A DNA stretch of 64,000 nucleotides from Rhodamnia argentea (GCF_020921035.1 NC_063151.1:25612934-25676933), one strand, 5' to 3'. Positions 22,436-35,600 are shown, numbered from the stretch's first letter. Notes: a model not told the origin generated them from the sequence alone. A program made the numbers and translations.

Positions 22436-24342
22436 ATGGCCGGGGAAGAGGTAAAGACGGGGCCGCCCCCGAACTTCTGGGGGCACATGCCCGAAGAGGA
22501 GTACTACGCGTCGCAAGGGGTGCGCAACTCCAAGTCCTACTTCGACGCCCCCGGCGGCAAGCTCTTCACGCAGAGCTTCCTGCCCTTGGATCAGCAAGTC
22601 AAGGCCTCCGTCTTCATGACCCACGGCTACGGATCCGACACCGGCTGGCTCTTCCAGAAGATCTGCATCAGCTTCGCCACCTGGGGCTACGCCGTCTTCG
22701 CCGCCGATCTCCTCGGCCACGGCCGCTCCGACGGCCTCCGTTGCTACATGGGTAAATATCCCTCTTTCCTCAATGACATTAATGCTTCCGCCTGCAAAAA
22801 ATTAGAAAATGCCCAGATTCGGCCATTGTCAGAACAAATTTTTTCCACACACTGTCGCATTAAATGCTCGTGGGTCGAATGGATATAGCTTGCGGTTGAT
22901 CTGTGGGGTCTGGACGATTAGCTTTTCATTTGATGAGGCGAAAGTATAGGTGAAGAGTAGGTTTGAGGCAGGTCAAGTAGAAAGACCTCTGCCCAATGCT
23001 TCAATAAATACGAGGCCTCTCTCTTTTATGGGATCATAAGATAAATGATCCAGAATTTTGATCCAACATGTAACGTCATCCTTGAATTTTAATTCAATGT
23101 GTAAAAAGATTCATAAACTTTTAATTTGTATAACGTGCTTTTGATCTTTTGGTATGTGTTCAATGTAGTACCTGAATTATATAAAAGTGTTCGATATTGT
23201 CCTTTTATTAATTCAAAATCAGTAATAATATTGAATTTTTTCATATAATCCACGGATAAAATTAAATATGTACAAGAAGTTCAAGGACCACAATGAATAA
23301 ATTAAAAGTTAAGGATAACATTGCACATTGAGCACAGTTCGTGGACCATTACCGTCACTGTCCCCATATTTATTGCAGTGCTCCTTGTAATTCTAGACCT
23401 GTTGAAGTAAACTGCATAGAAACACAGGACTTTTGGGAGAGAGTTTCGAAGCATGAATGGTTTCAAGTATGCATAGGCATCAGGAAATCCTTTGTTTGTT
23501 TGTGAGCTGACCAGCCTGTTATAAAAGAAAACTTGGAAACGAGAAAGGAGGAGCGGATGAGATCTGGTGTTTGGCATATAATGCAGGTGACATGGAGAAA
23601 ATAGCTGCCGCGTCATTGTCATTCTTCACCCATGTCCGCAAGAGCGAGCCCTACAAGGACTTACCCGCCTTCCTATTCGGCGAGTCCATGGGTGGAGCGG
23701 CGACGATGCTGATGTACTTCCAATCCGAGCCCGACACATGGACTGGTTTGATCTTCTCGGCCCCGCTCTTTGTGATTCCGGAGAACATGAAACCCAGCAA
23801 GGTGCGCCGGGAAGTTTCCTGTCTAGAGCCCGTTTATGTTTGTAGCACATTGACGGTGCGAAGTGTAAGTGATCATCTGCAATGTGATTCGATTTCAGGT
23901 ACGATTGTTCCTCTACGGCATGCTCTTCGGGATCGCCGACACGTGGGCGAGCATGCCGGACAACAAGATGGTGGGGAAGGCCATAAAGGACCCGGAGAAG
24001 CTCAAGATCATCGCGTCGAATCCGAGGAGGTACACGGGCAAGCCGAGGGTGGGCACAATGAGGGAGATCGCCCGGGTGTGCCAGTACATACAGGACAACT
24101 TCGCCAAGGTGAGCACTCCGTTCCTGACGGCCCACGGGACATCGGACGGCGTAACGTGCCCCACGTCGTCACAGCTCTTGTACGAGAGGGCATCCAGCTC
24201 GGACAAGACCCTGAAGATGTACGAAGGGATGTACCACTCGTTGATTCAGGGGGAGCCCGACGAGAACGCTGACCGGGTGCTGGGCGACATGAGGGAGTGG
24301 ATCGATGAGCGGGTCGCGAGGTACGGGCCGAAGATAGCCTGA
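22436..24342 (+). CDS. CSE: Caffeoyl shikimate esterase / MGL-type alpha/beta hydrolase (3 exons, 324 aa)
   Basis: Exons are 22436-22751, 23587-23801 and 23899-24342, with GT-AG introns and 325 codons including stop. The enzyme hydrolyses caffeoyl shikimate to caffeate and shikimate in the monolignol (lignin) pathway; it belongs to the monoacylglycerol-lipase-like hydrolases, and the Arabidopsis orthologue was first described as LysoPL2. Visible hallmarks are NFWGHMPEEEYYASQGVRNS near the N-terminus, the oxyanion-hole HGYG (63-66), GHGRSDG (94-100), the nucleophile elbow GESMG with Ser139, Asp260 in HGTSDGVTCPTSS and His290 in YEGMYHSLIQGEPDEN. All triad residues are present and the length is normal, so it should be active. 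Exons 1 and 3 are distinctly GC-rich against their introns. Intron 1 carries repeat-like DNA. Confidence 0.97.
23045..23350. repeat. AT-rich dispersed repeat in CSE intron 1
   Basis: Phrases such as 'ttaattcaatgtg' and 'cataaacttttaatt' are arranged like those in a second AT-rich block at about 41980-42140 (for example 'gaacttttaattaatgcaatgtggtcctt'). This points to copies of one dispersed non-coding element. Boundaries and class are not determined. Confidence 0.4.
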
Positions 24343-25729
24343 GCCCAAGCGTAAATCGGTTTCTGTTTCTATTCTGCGTGTTGACCACAACGAAAGTGTC
24401 ATTTTGATCTCGAGCAAGGCATGTTTTGGGGAATAAATCTAATTTCTATAGTACAAGTTGCGTGGTCATTCATCAAATTCCGTTGCCAAATTAATCTAAT
24501 CACGGTCGGATTTAGGTAACGGAAGTGATGGGCTCTCTCTTTTTTGGGTCTTCTTCCAAAATTCTACATTTACTTCTTCTGGGCTGGCCCGATAGAAGTT
24601 GGGCAACATTGTGGCCCTCGTTTGCGATCCACGCAACATCATGGGCGTCCCCACTTCTGATTGAAAGTTGTCGACGTCAGATCCGATTTCGTAGCTTTTG
24701 TCCCCGACCAACCTCAATCTCCGTCGGACGTGTCGAATTCCGATGGGCCCCTTTGGTGCGGAGAATATCTGACCCGCAATCATATCGTTTCGGACTCTTC
24801 TGGGTCCGTCAATTTCCTCAGTTTCTCTTTTCCTTCCAATAGTCAATAGTCAGCTTCCCCAAGCGACATGCCCGCCGTACATGTTTTTCCGATCTCCCTC
24901 CTCTTGGAGCAGAGGTAGCAAAATGAATTTAGAATTTTATCCGGCACTTGTCCGAACGGGCTAATGTATCTTGCGATTGCCTATTGATAGTTGGACCGGT
25001 GGTCGTGACTCTTATAATCAGTTTGTCTAGTTTAATGCAATTTTCGCTCCGTCCGATAGATATTTCCATCCTTCCATTTCATTCCTTATTTTGATTTGGC
25101 TTGACGATATGCAATAAGGATACGACCGAAAATTCACTTTTTCTTATTTGGAGGAATATGGACATCAGATATGTGGTGATGCAAACTCCATACAGAGACT
25201 TGCTACCGCCTCATATTGATTCTCTACCGACCTATGGCATCAAATAATCTGATGAGTTGAGAACTAATCCATTTAAACTCGTATAAATAATAGAGTACTT
25301 TTTCATCGGCCTTCTAGTAGCAAAAAAGCCCTCAATGCGTCAGGTGGAGTTAGAGATGTTGGGACAATCTTTATAAGTTTTAATTTAATTTTATCCTTTT
25401 CATTTCCCTTTGTTTTTTCCTTTTTTTTTTTTACAAGGTCCAGTGAAGGTTGGTAGGTTGTTGGTCGATCCTCACCAGTTAGAGGTGAGGGTTTGCCCAC
25501 CGGGCAAGGGCTGCGACCCTCTTTCTCGGCTGATAAGGGCTTCACGGCCCTCTTCATGGTCTTTGCTCACGGCCCTCACCTATGGTCTGCTAGCACCTTG
25601 GCCGGACTTCATAGGGAAAAAGAAAGAAATGAAAAAAAAAAATAGTAAAGTAAAACATAAGATAAAAAAAATATTTAAGAATATTCATAATTTTTTTTTT
25701 AAAATATAAATAGTCCACGCCAGTGCCGT

Positions 25730-25906
25730 TCGCGCCACATAGAACGGCTCACTTCTATGTTAGCAATTTCTGCTCAAAATTAGTGAAAATGACTAAATTA
25801 ATAAATTGTAAAAATGCTTAGGACTAAATGATCAAATTGAAAGGATTATGAGTGAATTGACACAAGTGTAATAGGTTTGTGACTTTTTTGGTAAATTCCC
25901 TATATG
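25730..25906. repeat. Right arm of long-TIR element family
   Basis: It has the family's ordered phrases (a 'gctcaaaattagtga' block, 'aggactaaatgatcaaattg', 'gaattgacacaagtgtaataggtt') and ends in the typical 'acttttttggtaaattccc'. The matching left arm is not clear. Confidence 0.5.
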
Positions 25907-26829
25907 TTAGATCACAACACATGCATACTTTCTAGTTCTTTATGTGCATTTCAATCTTTAGGTTCTTTTTTTGTTTACAAATAAATATCATTTAGCTAAT
26001 TTATTTTTTTTTTATCAATTTAATGTGCTTTGATAATATTAATATGGGTTGGTTTGAATTTGGATTACTAAATTTATATTACACGAAAATACGGTTAATA
26101 TGGTTTAAATTGATTTATTTGTGTCAAATCATTTTCACCTCGATCCAAACTCAGTCATATTCATCCATTTAACGGGGTCCATTTTAAAGAAAGTTGATTG
26201 ATTAAAAAATCTTTTTGTTTTTCTTGATCATAATGATTAAGAAGTGTCATATTGGCTCCTTCTCATTACGCATCATAGATTACTTCTCTCATCAAATTCG
26301 ACAGTTTGCACCACTCAGAAATCTCCGGTAATCATGAATCGGCACGTGTGGACGTTACATCGCTCGTCATTCATATTTGTCGACGCGATAGAAGCTTGTA
26401 TCCCTCTCTCGAGTACACGCACATGAACTCCTCTTAACTCGAACCTATCTGTAAGCTCAAAATCTAAGATTGAACGCGATTCATTTGCATAGAGTCATCG
26501 TCGAATGTAATTTTCCCTTTGTTCCTAAGCGATAGCTAAGGCTCCTCACTTTGGGTGAATTTATGGAAGTTCTAATTAGCATGCAATGATATTGCATTTG
26601 AGGGCGAGGTCCAGTGAGGCCACGGCTGCTCGTCGCCTATGAACCGCTTTCTTTTTCTTTTGAAACATTCTTCTTACGTGCATATTAAATCACCTAGATC
26701 GCAATTTGGAAATCCTCTAGCCGGTCGTCGAGCTCGGTGGCCTACTAGAGGAACAAGAAAAAGAAAAACAAAAAAAAGAGAAAAAAAAAAAAAAAAAAAT
26801 TCAAAAATGTACTAAAATATTTATTAAAA

Positions 26830-27000
26830 ATTGGTCACGTTAGTGTCGGTCAAGCCACGTCAGCGATTTTCGATCAAAATTAGCACAAAAGCAAAAGGTT
26901 TAGGACTATATTAATATAAATGCAAAATATTTAGGATTGAATTAAAAAAATGTTTATGACTGAATTGATACAATTGTAATAAGTTCATTATTTATTAGAT
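26830..27000. repeat. Right arm of long-TIR element family
   Basis: It carries 'cacgtcagcgattttcgatc', 'atatttaggattgaatt' and 'gactgaattgatacaattg' in the family order, with a GC-rich core to its left. The outer end is eroded. Confidence 0.5.
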
Positions 27001-27730
27001 AATATTAGAATGTTTTCCAAGGTAGGACGAGCCCTCGCTCTCATGCCCGACGAATTCTCGAATCGACCTCGTTAGTCGGTAGGCGAACGAGTTGCCGTCA
27101 CCCATCAATCACTTCGCCACATGACATTTTGCCCATGGGTGCTCTTCCGGTGTATGCAAAAGCTTATCGGTTCCAAGCAAACCGTCATTAACAAATTGTA
27201 ATTTGTGGTTCAGGAAATCAAATTCTCCCACGTTCTACAAAGCAATGCACGTTTAAAAGACATAAAATGAAGTGTCATTTCACGAGGTTAGCGCCTGGAA
27301 ATGCAAGGCAAGCCGAAGCCACGGACAAACGGACCGTCGTATTCCCACGTCCAAAACGACAGCACGCATTACCGAGGCCCACTTTTGTCCCGCTCATTTG
27401 CATTTTCGCAAATGGAGAGGAAGAGGAAGAGCCGTGCTTTCTAGGCATTCTGCCCGATTCTATTGATCATGGAAACACCAAGATCTTGACCTGCGCGTGC
27501 ATGTGCGAGCGGCTTTGATTATTCTGATCTCAATATATGCGCATGCCAATTAATGAGTCATGAGTAAATAAGTGAATTCTCCTGCTTCTCTAATTTCGAG
27601 GTCTCTTTTCTTTTTTAGTCGAAGGGTGATCAATTCATCGGTCAAAACTTCACTGTAAAGCGATCCTCTTGTTGAACATGACAGTTGTTGTTCGCAAAGT
27701 GATTAGATGAGTCTCCCGCTACGGTGGCGT

Positions 27731-28050
27731 GAGAAAATATTGCCACCTAGGCAATAAGACACTCCATTTAACGCTTGTCGCGTGTCCAGACAAGGCTCGC
27801 TGTCAGTCTCTTGTCTCTCTCTTTTGCCCCTTGCGTTTCTTCTCCTTCGTGATTAGAGATAGTCCGCGAGGAAATCTTACGTCTCTTCTGCATCCATGAA
27901 AGGAGGAAACGACGAAGAAGAATAATAAACGCAAGAGGCAGAAGAGAGAGATAAGAGACCGATAGTGAGCCCCGCCTGGACATGTGACGAGCATTGAATG
28001 GAGAGTCTCATTACTTACGTGGCAAGACAGACCTACCTAATATTTTCTCG
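27731..28050. mobile_element. Short foldback element / hairpin, about 320 bp
   Basis: The left arm (about 27753-27862) and the reverse complement of the right arm (about 27905-28012) align over roughly 105 bases. For example 'gtccagacaaggctcgctgtc' pairs with a complement reading 'gtccaggcggggctcactatc', and CTTGTCTCTCTCTTTTGCC pairs with CTTATCTCTCTCTTCTGCC. The outermost inverted repeat is GAGAAAATATT. No coding capacity is visible. It fits a MITE-like foldback or a young hairpin locus producing small RNA. Confidence 0.65.
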
Positions 28051-29110
28051 TTGATCCGACTTTTGTAGGTACAGAGTTTCTTTTCTCTGAAAAAGGTAAA
28101 AGAGAATACCGATCCCAAGAGCCCGGTCTGCACCGAGACCGGTTCATAATTAGGGACCGAAATTGATTCTAGATCGAAAATGGGAAGCGAACTGGTTCTT
28201 CTTGAAACCAGCTTGGAGCTAAACTGATCAGGCCATTTTCGACCGTTGCTTGAGCGGAAGCAGCTTCGTTTCACTTCTGCACCCTTAATTCCTTTCGAAC
28301 CCTTTTTTCGAGCAGCGGTTTAAAAACTCAAATTGCACTTGCCCATCTTAACGTGCTTATGCATTTGTGGGAATAGGTCTAGGAAAACATATCAGCGTGC
28401 CGCCAAATAGGCTTTCTTTTTCGGCTTTTGTGAGGTCGGCTGTGATACTTAGACGCGAATATGAAGAAAGACACGACACACGACATAGTTGGAAGCGACA
28501 TCTACCTAGGACGCCAACTGGATTTTGACTTCAACAAAGATGGTGGTCGTGTGAAGAATTAGGAAGCTCGAAAGGAACCCACCACACTGGGGGGGCCAAC
28601 TGTGTCGTTTTCCTGGATCGAAATGAAAAACGCGGAAGCAATTGCAAGTTAGAGAGAAGAGAACAAACTCGCACGACTAACTCGTTTCCATTAGATTCCG
28701 AAACCTATAGCGGAAGACAGAAACGTGACGGAGCCCGATCATCGAATTTTCAATTTCGAAGAACCGAATGTTGACTAGGAATCTATATTGAGTAGTATAT
28801 TCTTCTCGGGGGAAGGATGAAGAACGATATGCGCATACTTTGCACAACCACCTAACTTCTTATATTGGCGGGTTAATGATAACATGGATGGATCATTGTT
28901 AGAGTAGCTAAATCGATTTGAGTAAAGACGCGACTCAGTCGAGATGAGTTCGATGGAGTTAATATTTGGCTTACTCAAATAAGAATTGATGCATCGATTG
29001 AATTGGAATAATAAATCGCAAAACAATCAAAGGACGAAACTTTAAATAAAGAATAGTGCAGAGCAGACCATCGAAGCTCGACTTTATGCTCTATGTATTC
29101 ATTGGGAGGA
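28051..29110. other. Intergenic DNA, nothing recognised
   Basis: No ORF with a recognisable motif, no tRNA-like sequence and no clear element boundary was found. Confidence 0.4.
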
Positions 29111-29114
29111 TTCC

Positions 29115-29690
29115 CAAAAAAGTCTTAAACTTATTGCAAATGTGCCAATTCGGTTCGAAACATTTTTTATTTTTTTTCCAAATTCAGTCATAAACCTTCT
29201 ATATTTGTGTCAATTGAATCTATTAGCCAATTTTGGCCTTGAAAGGGATGACGTGGCGTTGACATGGCAATTTTTAAATAACATGTTAATGTTTTCGATT
29301 TTTTTTTTATTTTCTTCTTCCTTCAGACGGTCGTCGAGGTCCGGCAACCGGCCATAAGCGAGGGCCAACGACTTGCCAGCCATCGGGAGGCTCGACCTCG
29401 CCGGGGGCCGACGAGGGCGAGCTTCGCCTGAGGCCGATGAGTCGCTGGGTTCTTGGACCTCAACGACTGGTTGGAGGGAAAAAAAGAAGAATAGGGAATA
29501 AAAAATGCAAAAGAAAGAAAGAAAAAAATAAAATATTCGAAAAAATTAAAATATAAAAATCGCACAAAAGCAAAATATTTAGAATTGAATTAGCACAAAT
29601 GTAAAATTTTTAGAACTAAATTGATAAAAAAATATTGAAACTAAATTGACATAATAACTAAAAATTTAGGACCTTTTGTGAAACTTTTGA
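29115..29690. mobile_element. Non-autonomous element with long inverted repeats
   Basis: The left arm (about 29115-29240, 'aaaaaagtcttaaacttatt' then 'ccaattcggttcg') is mirrored by the right arm (about 29570-29690), whose reverse complement contains 'aggtcctaaatttttagtta' and 'caatttagttt'. The core at 29325-29470 is GC-rich, in contrast to the AT-rich arms. The layout matches the element at 62303-63163. Confidence 0.6.
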
Positions 29691-30599
29691 GCGTATGCAC
29701 ATGACCATTTGCCAAATCTACAGGTAAGAAAAGAAGAAGAGGGGGGTAGGCAACGCAGTCTCGCCGTTAGGAATTGACCAGCCAGAAACACAGAGAAAAA
29801 GGCAGAGGATTGAGATCGCACGTGAAAGGACACGAGTACAGTTGGGGTGGGTTCCTTGGTAATCAATGGGATTCACGGCTTCTAACAATTCTCACGTTGT
29901 TTTCACGAGGCCAGCACCACTCCACTTCCCACCTCCGAGAAAGAAGCGTTGTTGGCCTCCCTTTGAAATATCTGCGGGGGTCGCTCGGACTCGACAAACA
30001 CGAGGGGCAACGGGCAGAGAGAGAGAGAGAGAGAGGCGCTATTCACACATCTCCACTTGCGCAGCAGTTGGTGGTGCAAGATCCCTTTTTTGAGATACTT
30101 CTCCCCTCTTTTCCTTTGACCGTTTGTTGTTTCCTATACGCTTTTTGTTGTGTGTGTCCCTCGGCCTCATTTCTCTATGTTGTGTTTGATGTATGATCGA
30201 AGAAGTTGTCCTGTTGTGGGGGGGCATGGAGATTGTAAAAGTTTAAGGAAGTTCTCTAGCTCTTGTAATCAAACAGACGGAGATGCAATAAAACCCCGCC
30301 ACCCCGCATTCATCGGACGGTCAGAAAAGATCTTAACGTTCTAATCGTTGACAAAGTTCAGATTTTTCTACCCGCTTTTCTTTTAACTAGTCCTTCTCTT
30401 ATTAAACCCTGGAAGGGTTTGGTATCTTTCCTTTGATGGCGAGAAGATTTTTCTTCGGGAAGATATAAGCCCCCTCTCCTCTTCCGAGAGGACAGTCTCA
30501 TTTTTGCCACCTTATCTCTTGCGCTCCATCTTTCTTTCTCCCACTCCTCTTGAATTCCAAAAGCTTTGGAGATTTTTGGGGAGAGAGAGAGAGAGAGAG
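29691..30599. other. AATP1 upstream region
   Basis: This is the intergenic and 5' leader region of the translocase gene. GA repeats lie at about 30017-30034 and immediately before the start codon (30581-30600). Short ORFs here have low-complexity content and are not supported. Confidence 0.5.
30462..30469 (+). promoter_or_regulatory. Probable TATA box of AATP1
   Basis: GATATAAG lies about 130 bases upstream of the ATG at 30600, leaving a leader of roughly 100 bases that ends in a GA repeat. Motif and spacing only. Confidence 0.4.
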
Positions 30600-33500
30600 A
30601 TGGAGGCGGTTATACAGACCAAAGGCCTTCTCTCACTACCCTCAAATCCCAGAAACAGGTTTTTGAATCCATCTCAGAGCCTCAGGCAGAGAGTTTTGTC
30701 CATCAAACCCAACAATCTCTCCGCCTTTCCTCTATCCACAAATGGGTTTCAGAAATTCAATGGTGTCATCTCAAGACCTGGTGAAATTTACCAGAAAAAC
30801 AGGACCTTTCACATCTGCAAGGCTGAGGCAGCAGCTGCAGGTGCCGATGGTCAGCCTGTTTTTGGTGAGGCAGAGAAGCCCAAGTTTCTGGGCATAGAGC
30901 CTGTCACCTTCAAGAAGATTGTCCCTCTAGGGTTGATGTTCTTTTGCATTCTCTTCAACTACACGATTCTCAGGGACACAAAGGATGTGTTGGTGGTGAC
31001 TGCCAAAGGGAGCAGTGCAGAAATCATACCTTTCCTCAAGACTTGGGTGAATTTGCCCATGGCTGTCGGGTTCATGTTGTGGTACACCAAATTGTCTAAT
31101 ATTCTTTCCAAGGAAGCCCTCTTTTATTCAGTGATTGTTCCCTTCATTGCCTTCTTTGGGGCATTTGGGTTTGTTCTGTACCCTCTCAGCAACTACATCC
31201 ACCCTCAAGCCTTTGCAGACAAGCTTCTTGATACGTTGGGTCCTCGGTTTCTTGGACCTCTTGCAATCATGAGAATCTGGAGCTTCTGCTTGTTTTATGT
31301 TATGGCTGAGCTGTGGGGAAGTGTGGTGATTTCTGTGCTGTTTTGGGGATTTGCCAATCAGGTTAGGCTTCCCCCCCTCTTTTTGACCTGAGGAAATTAA
31401 TTCTTGAGTTGATATCTGTTGTTGGAAAAAGAGGATCGAATTGCTTGGCTTTAGTAAATATATGCTCTTCAAGTCATGCTCTTTCACCTTTAGTTTATGT
31501 GCTTTAGAGAACAAGTTCTGTTCGAGATTCCTGCTCTTTGTTGGCTACTGTAAGCTTAGAAATGCTGATTGTTGCCTACTTAAGAAAGGGGAAAATTAAA
31601 TAAATTGCAATTGGAAGTTGGTTGGAATAGTTATCTTGTACTTATGAACTAATCACGTCATCTTAGGATGTCTCCACACCTTTTAGGAGGGCACTTTACA
31701 CTTTTCTCTGTCTTGCTTTTGTGTGTAATGTGCTATTAGTTCCTGAAAATAAGGAGCTTGTAAATCATGAGAGCACTTAGCCACTTACTGGTTTTTTTCA
31801 CTCTCTTATAGCTGGAAATGCAACTGAGAGGTAATACGTGAAAAACCTGTGGATTTCCTATATTTGTTTATGCTGGGTTGTGGCTTTCCCCTCAAGAGTG
31901 ATTTATCATTCAAAAGGGAGGCTAGGATATGTGGGGATTGGCAAATATTAGAGGTAGATGTTGCAGTTTGATCCTGCCTCTTGCTCTTGTATGTGGAACT
32001 TTTCTTAAAGTTCTCAAGTGGCTTTGTTTACTATTGGGCTCTTACTCAATTTGAAACAGAATAGGATGTCCTTAATCGATCATTTAAAGCATGAAACAGT
32101 TTACTATGTCTCTGACAAAAATCAGTAGTACATTCATTCTGACATGTGATCCTCTTGTATGTAATATCTCTGATGTTCATACTTCCAAAGTGATTTAGTC
32201 TACCCAAATTAAGCCATGATCGAAGATAAGAACTATGAGTCATCTCTGCTACGGGCATGAATTAGATTATTATGTCTTATTGTATGATGAAAATTTAGTA
32301 AATACTAAGAAGTTGCAGCTGCATGCTGGTTCTTGTCGACGTCCTTCATTGCGAGAAGATTAATAGAGAGAAGTAATGCTTTAACTTGTAATCTGGAATC
32401 CATGGGCACGCGAGCGACAAAAGGACTGAGAAATTTGAGATACCTAATATTGCCTAGGGCATCCTTCCCTCCACCAGCAAGTCTTAAGCGAAAATACATA
32501 GTCATAGAGTAGTGAGAGGAAGTTTTGTAGTTCTCTTTCTGCTGTTTTACTTGCTTAGGACTCAAAGTGAATATCCTTTACAGTTAATGTTTCTTATTGT
32601 GTGTGATCTACCAACGATGTAGTTTTGTTCTTATGAAAAATTGTACATAATTACATGCTTTTGATTGAGGCTTAATGAGTGTATTTCCTTCGGTTTCCAA
32701 AATGATTGCTTTACTGTAGATAACCACTGTTGAAGAAGCCAAGAAATTCTACCCTCTGTTTGGACTCGGGGCCAATGTTGCTCTTGTTTTCTCTGGACGA
32801 ACAGTGAAGTATTTCTCGAATATGAGAAAGAATTTAGGTCCTGGAGTCGATGGCTGGGCTATCTCCTTGAAAGCTATGATGACAATCGTGGTGGTAATGG
32901 GGCTTGCAATTTGTGGCCTATACTGGTGGGTGAACACTTTTGTTCCTCTTCCAACGCGTAGCAAGAAGAAGAAGGTAAATCTCAAAGAATTTCATGTCCA
33001 TAAAATTACATCAACTGGCTAGCACCTGGATGTTATATCATTAGCTTGCTATTGAGTGGTTTCTTCCGCTCAAGAATCACCTTAACATGGCGTGCATAAT
33101 GACAGTATCGTGGTGAGGATTGTCTTTATCTTTTTCTGACACGAGTCAGTGTTAAGGTTATGATCTTATTATGGTCGTTACATTGCACTGGTGTAGTTTT
33201 CGCTGGATGTGCCTTGTATATTCCATGAATGGGCATCATTCTTCTCAGCTAGTAGGACTCTAGAAGATTCGTTTTGTGTACAATCACATCAATAACCGAG
33301 CAGCTGCTTCTTTCCAATCCTACGTCATTTATGCGTTCAGGCATTAACTCGGACGACATTTTGCAGGAGAAGCCCAAGATGGGAACAATGGAGAGCGTGA
33401 AGTTCTTGGCATCTTCAAGATACATCCGAGATCTCGCTACATTAGTGGTTGCTTATGGTATTAGCATCAATCTCGTCGAAGTAACGTGGAAATCGAAGCT

Positions 33501-34564
33501 CAAAGCGCAGGTAAATTTCTTGTAGCGGCTGCTGTAACCATCTCCAGCATTAGTTCGACATATGTTCTTTTAATTCTCCAAATTCCGTCTCTTTTGATCG
33601 TGCAGTTTCCCAGTCCAAATGAATATTCTTCCTTCATGGGCGATTTCTCGTCTGCAACCGGCATAATGACCTTCTCCATGATGTTGCTTAGCCAATATAT
33701 ATTCAACAAATATGGATGGGGAGTCGCAGCCAAGATCACACCGACCGTCCTGCTTCTGACAGGAATTGGATTCTTTTCTCTGATATTGTTTGGCGATCCG
33801 CTTGCCCCTGCTCTAGCTAAGTTTGGGATGACCCCTCTTCTGGCCGCTGTATACGTGGGTGCCCTGCAAAATATTTTTAGCAAGAGCGCCAAGTACAGCT
33901 TATTTGACCCTTGCAAAGAAATGGCATACATTCCCCTCGATGAAGACACTAAGGTATGAATTTTCCCTTTTCGTGCTTCTGGAATCATCTCAGCAATCGT
34001 TTATATTTCCTAGAATGGATGTAGATCTTGGAGTGCAACTATTTACTGTTGATCTATACAAGAAAGGCACAGCACTTTAGGGAACTAGTATGACCCTGAA
34101 ATCAGAGAGAAAATTGGTAATATTCAGGATAAGAGGATGATGTATGTTTAAGCTATTTTTCTTGCTTGTTTCTCAACTGGCCCATGACATGCTTTCTTCA
34201 GGTTAAAGGTAAAGCAGCCATTGACGTCGTCTGTAACCCTCTGGGCAAGTCTGGCGGTGCTTTGATCCAGCAATTTATGATCCTAACATTCGGATCGCTC
34301 GCAAATTCGACTCCTTACTTGGGAGGAATTCTTTTGGTGATTGTTCTTGCGTGGTTAGCCGCAGCTAGGTCTCTCGAGACCCAGTTCAATGCCTTGCGCC
34401 AAGAGGAAGAGCTCGAAAAGGCGATGGAGAGAGAGGAAGTTAAGATACCGGTCGTGCCGCGAACAGAAAGCGGGAATGGCTCTTTGGCATCTGGCTCAGC
34501 TTTGAATCCTGCCCCCGGCGACTCAACAAGCAGTTCATCTGAGACTTCGACACCTCGCAATTAA
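30600..34564 (+). CDS. AATP1: Plastid ATP/ADP translocase (NTT) (5 exons, 623 aa)
   Basis: Exons are 30600-31361, 32720-32974, 33367-33510, 33606-33953 and 34202-34564. All junctions are GT-AG in phase 0, giving 623 aa, almost exactly the Arabidopsis NTT length. The N-terminus (about 1-75) is Ser/Asn/Arg-rich and acid-poor, a plastid transit peptide. The body is the TLC/NTT family: FKKIVPLGLMFFCILFNYTI opens helix 1, followed by LRDTKDVLVVTAKGSSAEIIPFLK with the conserved Lys128, and later WKSKLKAQFPSPNEYS, GALQNIFSKSAKYSLFDPCK and VKGKAAIDVVCNPLGKSGG. About 11-12 membrane spans are expected. The acidic, Ser-rich tail is typical. The protein exchanges cytosolic ATP for stromal ADP at the inner envelope, feeding starch and lipid synthesis in heterotrophic plastids. 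The ATG at 30600 is chosen over an upstream in-frame ATG at 30504, which lies near the TATA box. Confidence 0.97.
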
Positions 34565-34959
34565 TTCATGTTTCCTTCGGTCACTATCCAATGAAAGTGA
34601 TGCTGAGGCGATGTTTGCTGGCTGTAGGATTTGTTTCTCTTATAGAAATAAATGGGTACACTCAAGCGGCTCTCTTTCTGGCTCAGAGACTGCTGTTGTA
34701 CTTGAAAATTATAAAAGCTTCTGCTAGACGAAGGTCATTGTATCATAAGAGAATTTTTTCGTGATGACCATGTGAATGAAAAGATCTGCCCTTTCTGTAG
34801 TAGCTATGTGGATTCTTTTTAACTGCGTGTTAGTTGTTGTCTTAACCTTCATGTTGTCAGAGCTCCTAGCTTAGCCATGGGCACTGTTCAAGGTCGGCAG
34901 CAGTGGCAGCCACCACTGGGGCAGTGAGGTTGCGACCTAGCAACCACAGCCACCACGGA
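34565..34959. other. AATP1 3' region
   Basis: Probable 3' UTR and spacer. An AATAAA-like 'gaaataaatg' lies at about 34645. No coding potential is seen. Confidence 0.5.
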
Positions 34960-34971
34960 GGTTGCGACCGA

Positions 34972-35600
34972 ACTCTCGGACATGTTCGAGAAGCGCGACC
35001 TCAGCTGTGACCTCACTCAATTCACTCGCCTCGTCTTATGGATCTTGTTACAACCTTTGGCTTGGTGGTTCAAGCCTTGCTAAATCACTGGAACATCTCC
35101 CAGGATTTTCATGTCCTGCATGTTACGTGACTCACAACATGTGAGAGACATTCCCGTCCCACCATCGCTGACCGGCGTGCTCCTGAGAAGGGGCGTGATG
35201 GAATCTCTCGTTTCTCAATCCTAGATTTCAGGACACACGAAAAGTTGTCTCCCCTCAGTACGTTGATCATTTTCGGTTTTGTCCATCTCTGGGTTAGATG
35301 CCAGCTAAAAGAGACATCTTCGAGATTACGGTCATTCACAGTTTCGTACAATTGCAACTGTCACTCGCCATTACTATGAAACAAATTGACCCATGGCTGA
35401 AAATTCTGCTGGTGCTGGCATCCCCATCACCATCTATTGTACTGCGCAGTGCCCTTTCAGCCCTCCTCCAACCTTTTGCCCAATGTTTACTGTTTTGCTC
35501 TGAGATTCCTGACACTGTTTATGTCTTAAAGAGAGAAAGACGATCGGTCCAAAGCTCCATCAACGGCGCAAATATTCGCACACAAACCTCGCCCAGTCGC
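34972..35600 (+). repeat. Duplicated upstream segment of the NPH3 pair, copy 1
   Basis: Bases 34972-35265 match 37930-38215 (shared 'agctgtgacctcactcaatt', 'cttgcatgttacgt'-type phrases), and 35330-35575 match 38965-39215 (shared 'tttactgttttgctctgaga', 'cggtccaaagctccat'). The two blocks are contiguous here but separated by about 740 bases in copy 2. This shows the duplication took in promoter DNA as well as coding sequence. Confidence 0.85.

Larger units (their letters stand above)
24343..27730. other. Intergenic DNA with repeat-element arms
   Basis: No gene supported. A Ser/Leu-rich ORF around 24525-24849 lacks motifs. Two AT-rich blocks (about 25730-25906 and 26830-27000) repeat phrases such as 'gactgaattgatacaattgtaataagtt', which mark arms of the long-inverted-repeat elements seen elsewhere in the window. 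GC-rich cores lie next to them at 25436-25610 and 26600-26750. Confidence 0.5.
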
